From Cyclobacteriaceae bacterium (GTDB lineage: Bacteria > Bacteroidota > Bacteroidia > Cytophagales > Cyclobacteriaceae), in NCBI GenBank assembly GCA_025358195.1, contig JANYKP010000492.1, forward strand, positions 1-8,033: 8,033 nt of DNA. The letters are read 5' to 3'. The translations under genes were made by a program, and so were the position numbers. The notes under the pieces were generated by a model, which saw only the letters and a program-made list of their open reading frames with translations, was not told the origin of the DNA and did not search any database. This document shows, piece by piece, positions 1 to 5,830 of this stretch. Each line of letters opens with the position of its first letter. The stretch's first letter is position 1.

Positions 1-164
1 CCCTTGGCGATGACGTCGTCCATCAGGTATTTGCTGGCGCCGGGCAGAACAAGCCCTGCTAGACGGCTGATGACAATCAGAACCAGGCCCACCAACAGGA
101 TATTTTTCCTTGGCCAAATGATGGTCTTAAAAACCTGTAGTAAGGTTACTTTCGATTTACTCAT
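1..164 (-). CDS. ABC transporter ATP-binding/permease protein, N-terminal fragment
   Basis: This is the first 54 codons plus two bases of a minus-strand gene that runs off the left edge. The ATG is at 164-162 and the visible protein begins MSKSKVTLLQVF. After a short basic start (residues 1-20, ending WPRK) comes a hydrophobic helix at about residues 22-41, then the motif LPGASKYLMDDVIAKG at about 40-55. This resembles the first transmembrane helix and first extracytoplasmic loop of type-I ABC exporters (MsbA-like half transporters, membrane domain followed by ATPase) as found in Bacteroidota. Such proteins sit in the inner membrane and export lipids, peptides or drugs; the substrate cannot be told. 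The ATPase domain lies outside the window, so Walker motifs cannot be checked. No Shine-Dalgarno sequence is visible upstream. It is co-directional with the TIR genes, but a 145-bp gap containing a palindrome makes a shared transcript uncertain. Confidence 0.72.
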   Translation of the reverse strand, partial: MSKSKVTLLQVFKTIIWPRKNILLVGLVLIVISRLAGLVLPGASKYLMDDVIAK

Positions 165-265
165 GAGCAGGGGAATTTCTTAAAGGTTCGGATAACGCCT
201 CAAGGTAGTGACGTTCGGGTTTTCTTTTTAGTCTACATCTCAAAAGGAACATTTCAAATTTTCGA

Positions 266-292
266 AGCCAAACCTTTATTTTGGCTAAAGCC
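266..292. repeat. Small intergenic palindrome (GGCTAAAGCC type)
   Basis: In the 145-bp gap between the TIR gene stop and the ABC transporter start, two inverted repeats overlap: AGCCAAA (266-272) with TTTGGCT (280-286), and GGCT (283-286) with AGCC (289-292) around AA. The 13-mer ATTTTGGCTAAAG at 278-290 recurs exactly at 7157-7169. Read from the minus strand the hairpin follows the TIR stop by about 20-40 bases, so it could act as a 3' stabiliser or weak terminator, but no clean U-tract follows it. A dispersed palindromic repeat is the better reading. Confidence 0.45.
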
Positions 293-309
293 CTTACCAT
301 TACTCAAAA

Positions 310-2490
310 TTAAAGATTTTGTTTTATGTCAATGCCTGCCTGGCGCAGCCGCTTTGCAAAATTTGGTGTTGCCGAAATATCGAATGGAAGATTTTTTGGC
401 GAAAGGAGATAACTAAATAAAAGGACGTGATGCATCACCAATTTTTTATCTAGTTTAGTTGCTTCACTATTGGCCGCCGCTCTTCCATAAGCCGCTTCAA
501 TTCCGTGCAAGGTGTAATCATCCCTACTATCTTTATCCATTATTTGCTTGGCTTCTTTTAGTTTTCCTCTTTTGGCAAACACCATTGCCAGCATGGAATG
601 ATACGATCCGACTGTGGTACTATCCAGCTGCTTTAACAAATTATACACCTCATCAACCCGCTTTAATTGATACAAGCAGAATAGCTTATCATAATTGAAT
701 CTACCATCTCGGTCGAAGGAAATCATCGAGTCAATACTTTCAATGGCTTTATTATAATTACCGGAAAAAATCATCGCTTCGATAATCTGCCTTTTCGCAG
801 CACTGTTCAGAGGGTCATTTTTAAGGATGCCTTGGCTGATCGATGTAATTTGTTCGCCATAGCCAAGACAAGTAAGCAACGCTGCTAAGTTGAAGGGCTG
901 GTAAGTAAATAAATGGACTGCATCCGGACTCTTCAACACCTTTTCAATAATAGGCCTCATGGCAGACCAATCGTTGGAATGCATGATTGAATACAATCTG
1001 TAATAGTCCTTTTCAATTTCCGATTTTGATTTATCGATTGCCTTTTCTATGCTTGTCCGCATCAGTTGATACGCTTGCACTTCAGTAATCGTATCGTTGA
1101 ACACAGTCTGCTCGTTTTTAAGCAAGTAGTGAAAGTAGAAGTCAGCCCGAAAAAAATAGGGATTGATAAAATCCGGGTCTAACCGAATTGCTTCATCAAA
1201 ATTTATATTGGCCTTTTTTAAATAGGGCAGCAACTGGCTCCTCTTTATATGTCCTTCTAAAAATAGTCCTTGCCCTTTTAAAAACGCTAAGAATGCTTCC
1301 GGATTAGTTGTGCCTGCCCATTGCATTTGTTTAATCGCCTTTGGGTCAAGCAAAATATCGAGGCTCTCCGCAATTTTTGCAGCGATCTCTCGCTGAAGAA
1401 TAAAAATGTCTTTTGTATTCCTGTCATACGTGTTCGACCAAATATGAAAACCGTCTTTGGCACGTATCAACTGCGCGGTGATTCGCAACCCATTCTCTGA
1501 TTTTCTCACCGATCCTTCTACCACATAATTAACCCCAAGGGAATCAGCTATTAATTGTATACGAAGGTTCTTATTTTTAAAAGCGAATGAAGAGGTACGC
1601 GAAATGACGTTGAGTCCTTTTACATGGGCAAGGCTATTTAAGATTTCTTCGGTGAGCCCATCGCCAAACCAGCCTTGATCTTTCTGTTCGCTCAAATCAA
1701 CAAAAGGAAGAACAGCAATGGATTTGTCGAGGGTGGTTACCTCTTTTACTGAGGACAGTGTTTTTGAATAAACAAAATAGCCTGCAGTTGCTAATAAAAT
1801 AACAGAAGCCCCTATTGCGATGAGAAGTTTTGTGTTTTTTGGTTTTTTAGTTGTTGGTTGATCGCTGATCGTTGAACGAGGGGTTTGCGCCATTGGATCC
1901 TTAAGCGATGTGATAATTTCCTTAATCGCATTGGCAACCTTATTTACCTGATCGCGATAGAAAGTTTTGTTTGCGTTTTCTTCACGTTTATCGGATGAAT
2001 TTAATGGCCGATTGACCCCCGGTGATCTGAAAATAAACTCAATCGCTCTAAGCACACCACCTAATTCATTTTCCAAAAGGGTTTTGTCTTGAGTATCGAG
2101 ATCATGAATCTTTATGGGAAGTACCCGACTCGCCACATTGCCGTTGATCAACTTGATATCTCTTCCATAACGATCCTCTTTTACCAGCTTGTTAAACGCG
2201 CAAAACTCATGTTGCCAGGCAAAAGATTTTGGGTCGCAATAGGTTTGGGAGATGATGGGAATGAAGATGAGGCACTTGAGTTTACCTTCCAGGCTTTTGC
2301 CAACGTTATGAGTTTCAAGCAGGCCCTCCTGGGGGTTTTTATCAAAATAAATAGTGACTGAATCTTTAAGGGTGCTGCGCAGCTCCTTCTCCAAGTTTTG
2401 AACAAAGTCCGTTACCCAGCCATCCAGGTTATCGTTGTGGCGGTAAGAGATAAAGATATCGTATTCGAAGTTGGGAACTATAGAAGGCAT
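310..2490 (-). CDS. TIR domain-TM-TolB-like-TPR membrane protein (downstream paralogue)
   Basis: This 726-residue protein has three parts. Residues 9-160 are a TIR domain: the first strand reads YDIFISYRHND (10-20), and S89-x-x-W92-x-x-E95 matches the S/W/E motif that carries the catalytic glutamate of NAD-cleaving TIR domains. A linker (160-220, rich in K/T/P at its end) leads to one transmembrane helix at about 221-241. Residues 256-382 resemble the TolB/FlgO-like domain (IAVLPFVDLS, WFGDGLTEEILNSL, YVVEGSVRK, RITAQLI, WSNTYDR). Residues 395-690 are helical and TPR-like (for example FDEAIRLDPDFINPYFFRADF-type repeats), ending in the paralogue-shared motif SATPNFAKRLRQAGIDI. The positive residues before the helix suggest the TIR domain is cytoplasmic and the TolB/TPR part periplasmic. 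The start is fixed by alignment with the upstream paralogue, 53 bp away (MPSIVP versus MPTLVS). NADase activity is inferred from the motif only; a purely protein-binding TIR adaptor is the alternative. Confidence 0.88.
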   Translation of the reverse strand: MPSIVPNFEYDIFISYRHNDNLDGWVTDFVQNLEKELRSTLKDSVTIYFDKNPQEGLLETHNVGKSLEGKLKCLIFIPIISQTYCDPKSFAWQHEFCAFNKLVKEDRYGRDIKLINGNVASRVLPIKIHDLDTQDKTLLENELGGVLRAIEFIFRSPGVNRPLNSSDKREENANKTFYRDQVNKVANAIKEIITSLKDPMAQTPRSTISDQPTTKKPKNTKLLIAIGASVILLATAGYFVYSKTLSSVKEVTTLDKSIAVLPFVDLSEQKDQGWFGDGLTEEILNSLAHVKGLNVISRTSSFAFKNKNLRIQLIADSLGVNYVVEGSVRKSENGLRITAQLIRAKDGFHIWSNTYDRNTKDIFILQREIAAKIAESLDILLDPKAIKQMQWAGTTNPEAFLAFLKGQGLFLEGHIKRSQLLPYLKKANINFDEAIRLDPDFINPYFFRADFYFHYLLKNEQTVFNDTITEVQAYQLMRTSIEKAIDKSKSEIEKDYYRLYSIMHSNDWSAMRPIIEKVLKSPDAVHLFTYQPFNLAALLTCLGYGEQITSISQGILKNDPLNSAAKRQIIEAMIFSGNYNKAIESIDSMISFDRDGRFNYDKLFCLYQLKRVDEVYNLLKQLDSTTVGSYHSMLAMVFAKRGKLKEAKQIMDKDSRDDYTLHGIEAAYGRAAANSEATKLDKKLVMHHVLLFSYLLSPKNLPFDISATPNFAKRLRQAGIDIKQNL
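1900..2289 (-). repeat. Near-identical TIR-coding segment, copy 1
   Basis: This stretch encodes residues 68-197 of the downstream TIR protein and aligns without gaps to 4143-4532 in the upstream paralogue. By hand count there are about 19 differences in roughly 360 bp (about 95% identity), mostly silent. Identity falls sharply just upstream of the TTTACCTTC shared at its high-coordinate end, and falls more gradually in the linker at the other end. Confidence 0.8.
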
Positions 2491-2543
2491 TGCTTGGTAA
2501 ATATTTTAAGGTTATTCAATATACCACCTGAACGGTGCTCTTG

Positions 2544-4733
2544 TTATTCATTTTGTAGCTTGACCACTGGAAACTGATAATAATTCTCCTTTTCATATTG
2601 AACTATGTCAATACCCAATTCCTTTAGCCGGTCAGAAAAATTTTTTGTAGCTGACAATCGAAAACACTGGGGATTAGCAGTTAAAAAGTCGGCAATACTG
2701 CAGGGGCCCAGGAATTTTGCGTCATAGAAACGGGCAACGCTATCGGCTTTTTCATATTCACCGAGCGCATTATAAAATACGGTTGCCGTGAGTGCCTGTT
2801 TGCCGATATACCGATGGATATCTTCATGCGACCTCTTATACGTTCCAGCGAGTAATGAAATTAACACATAGCTTGAACTGTTTTTTGGTAATTCTGATTT
2901 CTCGTATGAATCAAGGGCTGCCGAAAAATTTTCACGTCTAAAATTGATTAGCCATTTGAATTGATCATTCTGGTAATGTTCAAAACAACGTTCTGCGCTG
3001 TCCAGTAGATTCAACCTAAGAAGGGAAAAGCCAGCATGCATACTGGCTGTCTTGTTAAGAGGATCCCTTCTCAACCGCTCATACATTAATTGGAGAGAAA
3101 TCTCCGGATTGGTTATAAGAAGGATGCCGTGATAAAACCCACCTGGGAAATCGAATTTATGCATCACATCATTTTTCTTAAATTTTACAATTAAAGGACG
3201 CCATTGGCTCCAGTCGGAGGATAACGTGATTTTCTCAGCCTGGTATATAAGTTTTTGGGCTGGGTTTTTATCTAATCGGATTGCTGCGTCAATATCATCG
3301 GTAATTTGCCTGTAAATTTTCTGTTCGCTTAAACCTTTGGGAATGAATTTATGGATATCTGTATGATGTATGAAATAGTGACTGTAAAAATCCGAATGCT
3401 TAAGGTAAGGAGCAGCAAATTCCTTATCTAAAGCAATGGCTCTTTCAAAATGAATGTTGGCTTTAAATAAAGAGGAGTCCAACATTGAACTTTGATGGGC
3501 CTCATAATATAATGCTGAACCCTTCAGGTATTCTTCATAAGCTTCCACATTACGCGTCCCGCTGGAAAACATATCGGATTTCTTTTCATCATCCAATAAA
3601 ATATTTAACGAATGGGCAATGCTTTCCGCAATATCTGCCTGTATAGCAAACACATCGTCAAGCGTTCTGTCATACGTATTGGACCAGACGTGCGTTCCCT
3701 TATCAGTCTCGATCAATTGAGCAGTAATTCTTAATTGATTACCCATCTTACGCACCGAACCTTCTACGACATAGGCTACACCTAAGGAGTCCGCAATTTT
3801 AATTACCGGAAGGTTTTTCCCTTTAAAAGCAAAGGAGGAAGTCCGTGCTATCAACTCCAATTCTGGCAATCTTGAAAGACTGTTAAGCAATTCTTCCGTG
3901 AGGCCGTCCGAAAACCATTCCTGGTCTTTACCAGGACTCATATCCACAAAAGGTAAAACGGCAAGTGATCGGTCATTCGACTTAACTATTTTTTCTGATG
4001 AACCTGGCTTGGGATAAATGAAGTAGGCGGCAATGCTCACTATAATGAATAAGAAGATTATTACAGGTACTTTTTTATTTCGTTGTGGTTTCGTTGTTGG
4101 TTGTTGGTTATTAGGTGACTGCTTGGTTTGAGCAACTGGATTCTTAAGTGATGTGAAAATCTCTTTGATCGCGTTGGCTACCTTGTTTACCTGATCGCGA
4201 TAGAAAGTTTTGTTTGCGTTTTCCTCACGTTTATCGGATGAATTTAATGGCCGATTGACCCCCGGCGATCTGAAAATAAACTCAATCGCTCGAAGCACAC
4301 CCCCTAATTCATTTTCTAAAAGGGCTTTGTCTTCCGTATCAAGATCATGGATTTTTATGGGAAGTACCCGACTCGCCACATTGCCGTTGATCAACTTGAT
4401 ATCTCTCCCATAACGATCCTCTTTTACCAGCTTGTTAAATGCGCAAAACTCATGTTGCCAGGCAAAGGATTTTGGGTCGCAATAGGTTTGGGAGATGATG
4501 GGAATGAAGACGAGGCACTTGAGTTTACCTTCTATGCTCTTATCTACCTGGTGAGTCTCGAGAAGCCCATCGTGGGGGTTGGTATCGAAGTAAACAGAAA
4601 CGGGCTCTTTGATCGTAGCGGCCAGTTCTTCACCCAATGCCTTCACAAACTCAGTTACCCAACCTGAACGATTATCGTTGTGGCGGTAAGAGATGAAGAT
4701 GTCGTATTCGTATCCGGAAACTAAAGTTGGCAT
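2544..4733 (-). CDS. TIR domain-TM-TolB-like-TPR membrane protein (upstream paralogue)
   Basis: With the ATG at 4733-4731 this is a 729-residue protein. An in-frame ATG at 4874 would add 47 residues, but those are translated from a 7-bp repeat and a neighbouring gene, while MPTLVSGYEYDIFISYRHND matches the paralogue's MPSIVPNFEYDIFISYRHND from its first residue, so 4733 is preferred. Domains: TIR at 9-160 with S89/W92/E95 intact; a basic linker ending QRNKK; a transmembrane helix at about 221-239; a TolB/FlgO-like domain at about 257-382 (LAVLPFVDMS, WFSDGLTEELLNSL, YVVEGSVRK, WSNTYDR); and a divergent helical TPR-like region at about 395-690 with the shared C-terminal LSATKNFSDRLKELGIDI. A 19-residue tail after that motif (VQYEKENYYQ onward) is absent from the paralogue. 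The two proteins are nearly identical at residues 68-197, clearly alike in the TolB domain, and poorly alike in the TPR half, as if sensing different ligands. Likely an inner-membrane signalling or defence protein; the role is inferred. Confidence 0.88.
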   Translation of the reverse strand: MPTLVSGYEYDIFISYRHNDNRSGWVTEFVKALGEELAATIKEPVSVYFDTNPHDGLLETHQVDKSIEGKLKCLVFIPIISQTYCDPKSFAWQHEFCAFNKLVKEDRYGRDIKLINGNVASRVLPIKIHDLDTEDKALLENELGGVLRAIEFIFRSPGVNRPLNSSDKREENANKTFYRDQVNKVANAIKEIFTSLKNPVAQTKQSPNNQQPTTKPQRNKKVPVIIFLFIIVSIAAYFIYPKPGSSEKIVKSNDRSLAVLPFVDMSPGKDQEWFSDGLTEELLNSLSRLPELELIARTSSFAFKGKNLPVIKIADSLGVAYVVEGSVRKMGNQLRITAQLIETDKGTHVWSNTYDRTLDDVFAIQADIAESIAHSLNILLDDEKKSDMFSSGTRNVEAYEEYLKGSALYYEAHQSSMLDSSLFKANIHFERAIALDKEFAAPYLKHSDFYSHYFIHHTDIHKFIPKGLSEQKIYRQITDDIDAAIRLDKNPAQKLIYQAEKITLSSDWSQWRPLIVKFKKNDVMHKFDFPGGFYHGILLITNPEISLQLMYERLRRDPLNKTASMHAGFSLLRLNLLDSAERCFEHYQNDQFKWLINFRRENFSAALDSYEKSELPKNSSSYVLISLLAGTYKRSHEDIHRYIGKQALTATVFYNALGEYEKADSVARFYDAKFLGPCSIADFLTANPQCFRLSATKNFSDRLKELGIDIVQYEKENYYQFPVVKLQNE
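4143..4532 (-). repeat. Near-identical TIR-coding segment, copy 2
   Basis: This is the partner of 1900-2289, offset by exactly 2243 bp, encoding the same residues 68-197. It shows many unchanged third codon positions, which amino-acid constraint alone would not keep. The first 67 residues of the two TIR domains are only about two-thirds identical, so the high identity is a patch and not the average for the gene pair. Confidence 0.8.
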
Positions 4734-4757
4734 GGTCAAAAATAGCAAATTTAACAT

Positions 4758-4773
4758 CAGCTGTACCCAGCTG
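4758..4773. other. CAGCTG-TACC-CAGCTG inverted repeat in the TIR leader
   Basis: Two CAGCTG palindromes separated by TACC can form a 6-bp stem with a 4-base loop. It lies in the 61-bp gap between the unrecognised gene and the start of the upstream TIR gene. It could be an intercistronic hairpin or a dimeric operator, or be chance; no T-run follows on either strand that would make it a convincing terminator. Confidence 0.3.
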
Positions 4774-4794
4774 CTAGCCGTTGCCTTACCCCAT

Positions 4795-5250
4795 TTAAAA
4801 GTGCACAGCGAACAAGCCAACAGCCAAAAGCCAGGACCCAACACCCAGCACCACATGATACACATCCGTCTCATTCCGTTGAATCCCTTTGATAAAAAAT
4901 CCTCCCGGTTGAGTTATCTCTTCCACCAAATCAAATTGGGAACATGACTTCGGGAGTCCGGGAAAAATCAAAAGGAAGCTGAACGGCTGACGATCCGGCA
5001 CGATAGTCCATTGAGGAGCGTACGAAATATTCTCGGCGTGAATAAGTTGTGCTTTGGTAGTGGAGGCGCTGTCAATGAGGAATGTTGTTCGCCAGATGCG
5101 GATCATCATGTTCTCTGCATGACTTTCAAAATGACAATGCACATAGACATAGCTGTCGTCCATCAGCTCCGGGTGAATGGAGGCTAGGACATCCATGTCC
5201 ACGGAGGGCTTCGCTTTTATGGGCGGTTCTTTGATCGTGGGTAAGGACAT
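4795..5250 (-). CDS. Small conserved-looking protein of unknown function
   Basis: I do not recognise the family by name, but this 151-residue frame looks like a real gene. It has a balanced, soluble composition with many aromatics, and it is the first frame downstream of a promoter-like site. Residues 34-60 alternate in a beta-rich pattern (YVYVHCHFES, MMIRIWRTTFLID), followed by AENISYAPQW (72-81), a hydrophobic strand FSFLLIFPGLP (90-100), CSQFDLVEEI (103-112) and PGGFFIKGIQRNETDVY (115-131). No signal peptide or transmembrane helix is seen in this core. From about residue 134 the frame enters a 7-bp repeat array and ends VLGVGSWLLAVGLFAVHF, an odd hydrophobic tail that is probably acquired. 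It lies 61 bp upstream of the TIR pair on the same strand and may be co-transcribed, perhaps as an accessory protein. The ATG at 5250 gives the compact start MSLPTIKEPP. Confidence 0.68.
   Translation of the reverse strand: MSLPTIKEPPIKAKPSVDMDVLASIHPELMDDSYVYVHCHFESHAENMMIRIWRTTFLIDSASTTKAQLIHAENISYAPQWTIVPDRQPFSFLLIFPGLPKSCSQFDLVEEITQPGGFFIKGIQRNETDVYHVVLGVGSWLLAVGLFAVHF
4815..4853. repeat. Degenerate 7-bp tandem repeat (AGCCAAC/ACCCAGC type)
   Basis: Consecutive in-register heptamers are AGCCAAC (4815), AGCCAAA (4822), AGCCAGG (4829), ACCCAAC (4836), ACCCAGC (4843) and a partial ACCA (4850). On the minus strand they read as TGGCTGT/TGGGTGT units. The array is translated as the hydrophobic C-terminal tail of the small protein here, and in another frame it makes the spurious N-terminal extension of the TIR gene. 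Confidence 0.75.
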
Positions 5251-5289
5251 TCTATTAGGGAAACAGTTCTATGGAAAAATATGGTTTTG

Positions 5290-5320
5290 CAAATCTAACT
5301 CGTACAATCGTAATCGGTAA
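5290..5320 (-). promoter_or_regulatory. Candidate Bacteroidota-type promoter for the 5250-310 gene set
   Basis: On the minus strand TAGATTTG (5297-5290) fits the Bacteroidota -7 consensus TAnnTTTG exactly. Nineteen bases upstream is TTAC (5320-5317), a two-of-four match to the -33 TTTG box. Transcription would begin near 5283, giving a leader of about 33 bases before the ATG at 5250. The -33 region overlaps the TAATCGG heptamer array, so changes in repeat number could alter it. This rests on consensus matching only, and the -33 match is weak. Confidence 0.35.
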
Positions 5321-5340
5321 TCTGTAATCGGTGATCGGTT
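5311..5340. repeat. Heptamer array TAATCGG, upstream of the broken four-helix-bundle gene
   Basis: Four consecutive 7-bp units are TAATCGG (5311), TAATCTG (5318), TAATCGG (5325) and TGATCGG (5332), followed by TT. A degenerate unit precedes them (ACAATCG at 5304). The same unit appears in inverted orientation (ACCGATT) at 5702-5729 and 5801-5828, so the intervening gene is bracketed by inverted arrays. Confidence 0.8.
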
Positions 5341-5381
5341 CGATGTTTGTCAACAATTTGTTACAACTAAACTATTAAAAT

Positions 5382-5671
5382 ATGGAATATGTGAAATCTT
5401 TTAAAGATCTCGAAGTGTACAAACTTTCCAGACAACTGTCAAAAGAGATTTTTGAAATTTCGAGAAAGTTCCCAAGAGAGGAGATGTATTCTCTTACCGA
5501 CCAGGTGCGGAGATCATCTCGTTCAATTGGAGCTGGATTGAAACCGCCTTGGATTGTGAGTATGTCACCAATGAAGTCGCAAATGATCTGTTACGCAAAA
5601 ATGCCTCTGTTGGAAAAATGCTGAATTCAATGATGAACAAGGCTTCTTCATTTTGCAATAAAATCCAATAA
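5382..5671 (+). pseudogene. Four-helix-bundle protein (S23/23S rRNA intervening-sequence family), internal deletion
   Basis: The frame from ATG 5382 encodes a typical family N-terminus (SFKDLEVYKLSRQL, FPREEMYSLTDQVRRSSRSI), intact through residue 51 at about 5534. It then reads on in a foreign frame to a stop near 5624. The proper C-terminal half continues at 5534 in another frame: WIETALDCEYVTNEVAN, then a helical stretch, ending SSFCNKIQ and TAA at 5669-5671. Restoring the frame needs 3k+1 missing bases. Compared with the remembered family layout, about 30 residues are gone (the segment with the IAEA and DADxE-type motifs at helices 2-3), so about 90-100 bp were lost between GGAGCT and TGGATT. 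The members fold as small four-helix bundles; some are encoded in 23S rRNA intervening sequences and the Avd proteins of diversity-generating retroelements are related, but no rRNA, reverse transcriptase or variable repeat is seen here. The 80-residue hybrid product is unlikely to fold. Confidence 0.85.
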
Positions 5672-5731
5672 TTGATTCGACTTGTATTTTCACGGAAAAC
5701 CACCGATCACCATTTACCGATTACTGATTAC
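5660..5731. repeat. 72-bp imperfect direct repeat, copy 1
   Basis: This copy starts in the last four codons of the four-helix-bundle pseudogene (AAAATC...), includes its stop, then the segment ATTCGACTTGTATTTTCAC, and ends in four ACCGATT-type heptamers (5702-5729). It pairs with 5759-5830, 99 bp to the right, with about 10 mismatches in 72 and no gaps. Confidence 0.85.
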
Positions 5732-5758
5732 CAACTCCACCGATTATCTGATTACTTT

Positions 5759-5830
5759 AAAATCCCGTAATTAATTCGACTAGTATTTTCACCAAAAACC
5801 ACCGATTACCACTTACCGATCACCGATTAC
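5759..5830. repeat. 72-bp imperfect direct repeat, copy 2
   Basis: This is the partner of 5660-5731, at about 86% identity. It also opens with AAAATCC and an in-phase TAA, so it looks like the tail of a second four-helix-bundle copy whose body is absent. Its heptamers are ACCGATT (5801), ACCACTT (5808), ACCGATC (5815) and ACCGATT (5822). It ends at the last base of the stop codon of the neighbouring minus-strand gene. Confidence 0.85.

Noticed and set aside
255..309. Rho-independent terminator after the TIR pair
   Set aside because: A 7-bp stem exists (266-286) but the bases after it on the minus strand are not a U-tract. It is listed only as a small palindrome.
4347..4667. Plus-strand open frames opposite the TIR domains (also 2089-2361 and 4210-4413)
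   Set aside because: They mirror the near-identical TIR coding DNA on the other strand, which is why they resemble each other. The minus-strand domains are clear and conserved.
4735..4742. TATTTTTG promoter box directly upstream of the upstream TIR gene
   Set aside because: It matches TAnnTTTG, but transcription would start almost at the ATG and no TTTG lies at the right distance upstream, so a chance match is more likely.
4734..4874. 47-residue N-terminal extension of the upstream TIR protein from ATG 4874
   Set aside because: It is read from the heptamer array and across the 3' end of the small gene in another frame. The paralogue starts exactly at the residue matching ATG 4733.
5494..5703. 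Minus-strand open frame over the broken four-helix-bundle gene
   Set aside because: It is antisense to recognisable family sequence in both halves, with no motif of its own.
5304..5830. CRISPR array or diversity-generating retroelement
   Set aside because: The repeats are only 7 bp with no spacers. The four-helix-bundle protein is related to Avd, but there is no reverse transcriptase, template repeat or variable repeat in the window.
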